DNA from: Nonomuraea jabiensis
GTDB lineage: Bacteria; Actinomycetota; Actinomycetes; Streptosporangiales; Streptosporangiaceae
NCBI RefSeq assembly: GCF_014204795.1
Contig: NZ_JACHMB010000001.1
Coordinates: 8,878,501 to 8,942,500 of the forward strand
Reading direction: 5' to 3'
DNA: 64,000 bases
Shown: positions 59,008 to 64,000 of the stretch, piece by piece
How positions within the stretch are numbered: the stretch's first letter is position 1
How the letters are laid out: every line of letters begins with the position of its first letter
The notes under the pieces: generated by a model
Seen by the model: only the letters and a program-made list of their open reading frames with translations
Told to the model about the DNA's origin: nothing
The model's database searches: none
Program-made: the position numbers and the translations under genes

Positions 59008-59150
59008 GAGGTGCCTCCAGGTAAAAAGAGAAAGTGATTTGATCACCTGGAGAGTAAGGGTCGGTAAATCGCTTGGCAAGAGCTGGACATTGCCCTGAAA
59101 CAATGTTCAAATCGCCCTTGAAGTCATGCCCTTGCGTGCGATTCATGGCA

Positions 59151-59172
59151 AATTTATGGCGAATTTATGGCG
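59151..59172. repeat. 11-base tandem repeat in an AT-rich gap
   Basis: AATTTATGGCG twice in a row, preceded by a degenerate third copy (ATTCATGGCA, 59141-59150). It lies in the gap between the divergent PLA2 and acetyltransferase genes, in unusually AT-rich DNA, so it is probably part of the promoter region. Confidence 0.6.
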
Positions 59173-59266
59173 GCACTGTGGCGCCTTTGAGAATAATGAA
59201 TCGACGGCCGGGCGTGGGGAGGGCGGCAGCCCAGGCGAGGGTCCCGTGTCCTATGATCGGGGGCTT

Positions 59267-59827
59267 ATGAGCCAATTGCGCACGCTGTCCGCCACAGAAA
59301 TCCCCTCGGAACGACTCCTGCTCCGCAAGGCGCAAGCTGCCGACCGTGAAGGATTCATCGAGCTCATGACCGATCCCGAAGTCCGGGCATACCTCGGTGG
59401 CCCCCGGCCGCGGAGTGACGTCGAGCAGCACTTCGACCAAGCCATAAGCACCGGCGCGGCATCCGGTCCTGGCAATTATGTGATCGCGGACAACACGACG
59501 AACCGGCTTGTCGGAACATTGATGCTCGGCCGCCGGTCGGCCGACCGCCCGGGGCGTGTCGCCGAGGATGGCGAGGAACTGGAAGTGGGCTATGTGCTGC
59601 GGCGCGGCGCATGGGGCGCGGGGTACGCGTTCGAGGCCGCGACGGCCGCGTTGCGCGCTGCGGCCGGCGAACTCCCCGACCAGCCGGTCTTGGTCGTGAC
59701 CCAGACCGCCAACAAACGATCTCTGAAACTCGCCGCCCGCCTCGGCTTCCGCCCCATCAGCACGTTCGAGGAGTTCGGCGCCGAGCAGACCCTCTGCACC
59801 GCTCCCTTGTCCACGTTCCGCATCTGA
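59267..59827 (+). CDS. GNAT-family N-acetyltransferase (RimJ/RimL type)
   Basis: 186 residues from ATG 59267. PSERLLLRKAQAADREGF starts the RimJ pattern; the acetyl-CoA loop region is VGYVLRRGAWGAGYAFEAA with TQTANKRSLKLAARLGFRP at the end. Modifies a protein or amino-group substrate. No coding partner; the gene is 29 bases from a convergent phosphotransferase. Confidence 0.82.
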   Translation: MSQLRTLSATEIPSERLLLRKAQAADREGFIELMTDPEVRAYLGGPRPRSDVEQHFDQAISTGAASGPGNYVIADNTTNRLVGTLMLGRRSADRPGRVAEDGEELEVGYVLRRGAWGAGYAFEAATAALRAAAGELPDQPVLVVTQTANKRSLKLAARLGFRPISTFEEFGAEQTLCTAPLSTFRI

Positions 59828-59855
59828 GCTCAGCATCGGGCCGGGCCGGTGAGCC

Positions 59856-61169
59856 CTACTTTCGCCAGCCGTTGATGGCCAGGCCGGGGTCGGCGGCCGC
59901 GTGCAGCAGCCGCCGGCCCCAACCGTAGGTCATCGGCAGCCAGTTGAAGTCGTGATCCGGTCCGACGATGTCGGCCAGCTCGATCAGCTTCATCATCTCC
60001 ACCACCGCGGCGAGCGGCTTGGCCACGCGCCACGCGTCCCGCATCCGTTCCGGAGCGACGGTGTCGGCCCAGGCGGCGAAGAAGGCTTCGAGGTAGGTCG
60101 CAGCGTCCGGCTCGGACACGTCGAGCAGCCACGAGGCCAGATCGAACAACGGGTTCGCGACGGTGGCGAAGCTCCAGTCGTGCAACAGGATCCCGTCGTC
60201 GCGCACGACCACGTTGCCCGGGTGGAAATCGCGGTGGACGATCGTCGCCGGGACGGCCGCCTCGTCCAGGCGCTCGGCACACTCGACCAGATACGGCGTC
60301 AGTGCCCGCAGCCGGTCTGCCTCCTCGCCGGTCAGTGCCCGGCCCAGGTTCTTGGCCAGCTTGGGCGCCCGCCAGATGTCGTCGCGGGCCATGGTCGACC
60401 GTACGCCGTCGGCCAGCGAGGCCGGGCTGAGCGGGACACACCCCGCGGCGATCAGCTCGTCCCCGCGGTGAATGGTCTCCTTCTGCACCATGACCAGCTG
60501 TTCCAGGCAGGCGCGACGCTGCTCTGTGGAGAGCGCCCAGCCGTCCACACCGCCGAAGTCCTCGGCGAGCCACCACCGGTCACCGGGTGACACCGCGGTG
60601 ATGGTGGCGAACGGCGCGATGCGCAATGACGCCAGGTATCGGGTGATGTCCGGTTCGCGGGCGAGCCTCGGCAGGACCGCCTTCAGGTACAGGTCACCGC
60701 CGTCAGTCGGCGTGCGGAGCACGGCGGACATGCTCCAGTGCTTGATCTGGCGGCTCGGACCGAGCCGCACGCGACCGGCAGCCTTGATCTCCGCGTCGAT
60801 GTAGGACTCGGCCCGCTCGAACCAGCCGGGCCTGAACCAGTCGGAGACGGGCGGCCGGGATCGCGCCGCCCGGCGGTCGAATGCCAGGCTCTGCCCGGCC
60901 ACCGCATCATGACCGTGCCAGGCGAACCCATCGGCGGAGACCGGCCGCGTCCCGCCCGCCGCCAGCAGCACCACCGTCGTGAAGTCCAGCGGCTCCAGGA
61001 CCACCGTGGCCGGCCCGAGTTCGCGACGAACGCGATCGGTCAGCTCGCTGTCCATCGGCGGCCACTGGCCGTCGAACCGCATCCTCGGCAGCGCCGGACT
61101 GCCGCCGGTCATGTCGCACAGCACGGCACCGTCCTGGTCGACGATCACCAGCACGGATTCGGACGACAT
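59856..61169 (-). CDS. APH-family phosphotransferase, long form
   Basis: 437 residues from ATG 61169 with GGAGGG 5 bases upstream. The kinase-like domain starts near 170 (GGDLYLKAVLPR) and contains the catalytic loop IVHRDFHPGNVVV and the metal site LLHDWSFATVANPLFDLA. The N-terminal 110 residues (SVLVIVDQDGAVLCDMTGG) form an extra domain of unknown type. A choline/aminoglycoside-kinase relative with unknown substrate. It is transcribed leftward like the biosynthetic genes to its right, 68 bases downstream of them. Confidence 0.82.
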   Translation of the reverse strand: MSSESVLVIVDQDGAVLCDMTGGSPALPRMRFDGQWPPMDSELTDRVRRELGPATVVLEPLDFTTVVLLAAGGTRPVSADGFAWHGHDAVAGQSLAFDRRAARSRPPVSDWFRPGWFERAESYIDAEIKAAGRVRLGPSRQIKHWSMSAVLRTPTDGGDLYLKAVLPRLAREPDITRYLASLRIAPFATITAVSPGDRWWLAEDFGGVDGWALSTEQRRACLEQLVMVQKETIHRGDELIAAGCVPLSPASLADGVRSTMARDDIWRAPKLAKNLGRALTGEEADRLRALTPYLVECAERLDEAAVPATIVHRDFHPGNVVVRDDGILLHDWSFATVANPLFDLASWLLDVSEPDAATYLEAFFAAWADTVAPERMRDAWRVAKPLAAVVEMMKLIELADIVGPDHDFNWLPMTYGWGRRLLHAAADPGLAINGWRK

Positions 61170-61237
61170 GATCACCCTCCAAGGCTCGACGGGTGGTGAC
61201 CAGGTTGATCAGGCCGAGCGCGCCCAGACCGGCGATC

Positions 61238-63592
61238 TTACCGCCTCGACGCGCCGCCCGACCGGCCGAGCGCCGTCCTGCGGGGCTCCGCCGCACGTTC
61301 TACCCGGGAGATGAACAGCACGGGCTCGCCCGCACGAATCCCCGTCCAGCCACCGGCTACCGGCAGCAGCTCGTCCACCTGCTGCGCCCCCGGGCAGGGG
61401 ACGATCCGGTCGATCGTGACGAGGTCGCCGGTCACCGGGCCGGCCGCGCGGACGGCGGCCTCCAGGGCGGCGGGCGCGATGCCGTGGGAGGGCGGGAACG
61501 GTGTCGTCCACAGGTCGGCGGCCGTCACGGTGGGTGGCGGGCCGGCCGCCGTCCCGAGGACGAGCCCCGACCAGGCCAGCCGGCCGCCGTCCCGCGCCGC
61601 GCCGGGGTGAGGGACGGGCGCCGGAGCCGGGAGCGAGGGCGGCTCGGGCCGGTAGAGCAGGCGCATGGAACCGGCGACCGCGCCGTCGGCGGCGGTGATT
61701 GACACGTGTACGGTCCAGCCCTCCTCCGCCGTCTCGCCCACCGCCGACGTGGTGAACCGGCTCCCCTCCTCGGTCAGGACCAGCGCCGACGGCCGCACCC
61801 GCACCTCACGCACCGAGGCGAGGTGCTGGAGCGGCCAGCCGGGCGGGACCACCCAGTCGGCGACCGAGCACGCCTGCTCCACCAGCACCGAGACCGGCAG
61901 CGCCGGCCGGCCGTCCACCGTGAAGTCGGCCAGGCAGGGATGGGCGCCGGGCCGGTGCACGATCGAGCCGCGCAGGGAGCGGAACGGCCGGAACTCCTCG
62001 ACGGTGCCGAGGAAGTGGGCCAGGCCGTGCAGCCGGGGCAGGTCGGGGTGGCCGGTGAACAGCCAGAAGCCGCGCAACTGCGTGGGGACGAGCGCGCCGC
62101 CCACCTGGCCGATGAACATGACCTCGCCGGCGCCGCCGGAGCGCAGCTCGTCGATCCAGCGGCGTACGCCCTCGGCGGGGTCGATGGTGGACACGTAGCG
62201 GACCGCCGCGTCGTAGTTGGCGATCACGCCCAGGCGCTCCCACGTCGGCCAGCAGAGCGTCTGCGCCGGCAGCCCGTACGTGTTGCGCGCCCAGAACCCC
62301 AGCCTGGACAGCGCCTCGTTGCCGGCCGCGTAGTCGATCTGGCCGATCATGCCGCCCATGCGCCCCGCCAGCGACCCCACGTTGCAGAAGACCTTGAGCG
62401 CCGCCCGCCGCTCCGGCGTGGCGAGCACCGCCCCGGTCAGGGCCGCGAACCCCGACACCTTCACCTCGACCGTGCGTACGACCTCCTCGGGGGTCTTCCG
62501 GTCGAGCCGGGTCGGCAGGTCGATGCCGGCGTTGTGCACCACCACGGCCGGCGCCGGGAGGCGGGCGAACAGGGCGTCCACCTGCTCCTGCCGGACGCAG
62601 TCGCACGGCTCGTAGGCGATGCGCAGGCCGTCCCGCCGGGCGGCGGCCAGGTTGGCGGCGACCTGGCGCAGCTCCGACTCGCGCTTGAGCGCCGCCCGCG
62701 CCTCCCGCAGAGCACCGGCGGTACGGGCGGCGGCGATCCTGGCCCGGCAGTGCGCGGCGTAGCGGTCGTCCGGCAGCGTGAGCCAGCCGGCGGCGGGCAG
62801 CTCGTCGCGGCCGGTCACCACGACGCGGCAGCCGAACCGCTCGGCCAGGCCGCGCGCCAGCGCGAAGCCGACACCGCGCGCCCCGCCCGAGATCAGCACC
62901 AGGTCGTCCGGGCCCAGGTCCAGTGTGGGCACGGGCTCCGGGCTCGGCAGGGCGGTGAGGGCGTGGCGCACGCCACCCCGGTAGCCGATCTCGAACAGGT
63001 CCCAGGCCGCCAGCTCCGCCTCCAGCAGCCCGGCGAGCGCGTCCGCGTCGCCGGCGTCGGCGGTGTCGACGTCCAGCACCTTCACGGCCAGGTTGGGCAG
63101 CTCGCGGGGCAGGCACTTGGCGAACCCCGCCCAGATCCCGCCCAGCGGCGAGTCGATCGGCCCGTCGTCGTAGCCCATCAGCCCGCCCATCGCGGTGACC
63201 GCGACGTAGCAGCATCGGTCGGCGCGCGACTCCTCCCGCCAGGCGCCGTACCGGTGCCGCACCATGCGGGTGGTCCTGGCCAGCGCGTCCCGCCATTCGC
63301 CGCCGCCGAGCCGGTACGGGACGCCGGTGACGTTCAGGTCGACGATCCCGTCCCAGCCGCCGTCCGCCGGCTCGTGGCCGGGGACGCACACCTCGGCGCC
63401 GAGGCGGTCCGCCACGCGCCGGGCCAGTTCCGCGTCCGAGCCGATGACGAGCAGCCGCCGCGCCACCGGGGACGGCGGCGGCAGCGGGTGCGGCACCGGC
63501 TCCCACACCATGCGGCGCACGGGCCGCACGAAGGAGCCGGTCTCGAACGACACCAGGTGCGGCCGCACCGGCGCGGGCGCCGCGACCGTCAT
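61238..63592 (-). CDS. polyketide-synthase-like protein with KR and degenerate DH domains
   Basis: 784 residues from ATG 63592, overlapping the P450 stop by 4 bases. A structural half-KR (about 44-215) is followed by a catalytic KR: NADP loop LVLISGGARGVGFALARG (231-248), Lys378, Ser407 (CNVGSLAGRMGG), Tyr421 and Asn425 (IDYAAGN). The C-terminal hotdog/DH-like part has HPCLADFTVDGRPALPV (551-567), where the catalytic His of the HxVxG core is Phe557. No ketosynthase, acyltransferase or carrier domain is in the visible part, so partners must lie to the right. Likely keto-reduction step of a polyketide or fatty-acid-like pathway. Confidence 0.8.
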   Translation of the reverse strand: MTVAAPAPVRPHLVSFETGSFVRPVRRMVWEPVPHPLPPPSPVARRLLVIGSDAELARRVADRLGAEVCVPGHEPADGGWDGIVDLNVTGVPYRLGGGEWRDALARTTRMVRHRYGAWREESRADRCCYVAVTAMGGLMGYDDGPIDSPLGGIWAGFAKCLPRELPNLAVKVLDVDTADAGDADALAGLLEAELAAWDLFEIGYRGGVRHALTALPSPEPVPTLDLGPDDLVLISGGARGVGFALARGLAERFGCRVVVTGRDELPAAGWLTLPDDRYAAHCRARIAAARTAGALREARAALKRESELRQVAANLAAARRDGLRIAYEPCDCVRQEQVDALFARLPAPAVVVHNAGIDLPTRLDRKTPEEVVRTVEVKVSGFAALTGAVLATPERRAALKVFCNVGSLAGRMGGMIGQIDYAAGNEALSRLGFWARNTYGLPAQTLCWPTWERLGVIANYDAAVRYVSTIDPAEGVRRWIDELRSGGAGEVMFIGQVGGALVPTQLRGFWLFTGHPDLPRLHGLAHFLGTVEEFRPFRSLRGSIVHRPGAHPCLADFTVDGRPALPVSVLVEQACSVADWVVPPGWPLQHLASVREVRVRPSALVLTEEGSRFTTSAVGETAEEGWTVHVSITAADGAVAGSMRLLYRPEPPSLPAPAPVPHPGAARDGGRLAWSGLVLGTAAGPPPTVTAADLWTTPFPPSHGIAPAALEAAVRAAGPVTGDLVTIDRIVPCPGAQQVDELLPVAGGWTGIRAGEPVLFISRVERAAEPRRTALGRSGGASRR

Positions 63593-64000
63593 GCCCGCTC
63601 CTGGACGACCGCCGGCAGGCCCGAGCTCGGGAACAACGTGATGTAGTGGCCGCTGCGCACCTGGCGCGTGCCCGGCAGCCGCAGCCGGTAGCGCTGCGAC
63701 AGCATCGCCACCGCCGTCACCAGCGTCGCCATCGCCAGCCCCTTGCCGATGCACATGCGCCGCCCGCCCCCGAACGGCAGGAAGGCGTGCTTGTGCCGGC
63801 CGTCCTGGGCGCCGTTCAGGAAGCGCTGCGGGTCGTAGGCCTCCGGGTCCGGCCAGTGCTCGGGGGAGCGGTGCGTGCCGTACACGCTGAGCAGCACCGT
63901 CGTGCCCGCCGGGACGTGCCGCCCCGCCAGGGTGTCCGGCTCGACGGCGTCGCGGGGGAACTGCCAGACCGGCGGGTGCAGGCGCAGCGCCTCGTTCACC
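63589..64000 (-). CDS. cytochrome P450, N-terminus beyond window
   Basis: The C-terminal 136 residues of a P450, running off the right edge. ExxR helix NEALRLHPP, the PERF-like DPQRF, and the heme loop FLPFGGGRRMCIGKGLAMAT with the ligand Cys. The heme loop has the F-G-G-G-x-R-x-C-I-G form seen in plant-, cyanobacterial- and CYP102-like P450s. It is translationally coupled to the KR-DH gene and so belongs to the same cluster. Confidence 0.92.
   Translation of the reverse strand, partial: VNEALRLHPPVWQFPRDAVEPDTLAGRHVPAGTTVLLSVYGTHRSPEHWPDPEAYDPQRFLNGAQDGRHKHAFLPFGGGRRMCIGKGLAMATLVTAVAMLSQRYRLRLPGTRQVRSGHYITLFPSSGLPAVVQERA

Noticed and set aside
1..64000. tRNA, rRNA, riboswitch, prophage and replication origin
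   Set aside because: None were recognised by eye. No cloverleaf, DnaA-box cluster or phage structural genes were seen; a covariance-model search would be needed for small RNAs.

Overview
The window is chromosomal DNA of a high-GC Gram-positive actinomycete. The evidence is very high third-position GC, frequent GTG and TTG starts, a giant LuxR-type (LAL) regulator, SpoIIE-type phosphatase, Stf0 sulfotransferase, ESX-like WXG proteins, and a type I polyketide-synthase-like enzyme at the right edge. A Streptosporangiaceae/Nonomuraea-like origin is a guess. No rRNA, tRNA or CRISPR array was seen.

Layout. 1-4.7 kb (minus): an organosulfur operon running from a DszB-like desulfinase through an SsuA/SsuC/SsuB-type ABC importer and a 19-codon stub of an FMN reductase to two luciferase-like monooxygenases; a divergent IclR regulator (4.8-5.6 kb) probably controls it. 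5.6-8.5 kb: prolyl aminopeptidase, then a solo TnpB element with right-end hairpins. 8.5-11.6 kb: small HTH protein behind a twin inverted-repeat operator, beta-lactamase-fold esterase, 36-aa membrane peptide, acetyltransferase, methyltransferase. 11.6-16.2 kb: ABC-2 permease with a large extracytoplasmic domain, divergent from a two-component system, then a DUF418 protein. 16.3-20.5 kb: SpoIIE phosphatase, small secreted protein, internally deleted MFS gene, phosphotransferase. 20.7-25.4 kb: WD40-only protein convergent with a LAL regulator. 25.5-31.8 kb: MFS/M20 pair, MFS/MarR pair, SnoaL-like protein, and a frameshifted DUF4132-like gene.

31.9-38.7 kb: Stf0 sulfotransferase; an EACC1-caspase protein with about nine C-terminal membrane segments (conflict/cell-suicide type); a short MreB-like actin paired with a DksA/TraR zinc protein; then PucR regulator and D-amino-acid oxidase (to 40.0 kb). 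40.7-43.4 kb is a gene graveyard: a frameshifted XRE regulator, and an alcohol dehydrogenase and an MFS transporter that both carry internal deletions and are joined to each other. 43.5-53.2 kb: Cpe/ORF12-type serine hydrolase, alpha/beta hydrolase, methyltransferase and TetR sharing a twin operator, ECF sigma factor with a coupled membrane protein, beta-propeller phytase, ankyrin protein, SRPBCC protein. 53.5-59.0 kb: cytochrome P450, two WXG100-like proteins (one fused to NlpC/P60), a secreted protein, and a secreted YD-repeat/phospholipase A2 protein. 59.3-64 kb: acetyltransferase, phosphotransferase, and the start of a biosynthetic cluster (KR-DH protein and a truncated P450).

Strongest leads: the EACC1-caspase-membrane protein, the DszB-like enzyme usually mistaken for a binding protein, the YD/phospholipase A2 protein next to ESX-like genes, several clean paired operators, and repeated internal deletions that have eroded genes in this region. 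All identifications are by reading motifs; no database search was run.
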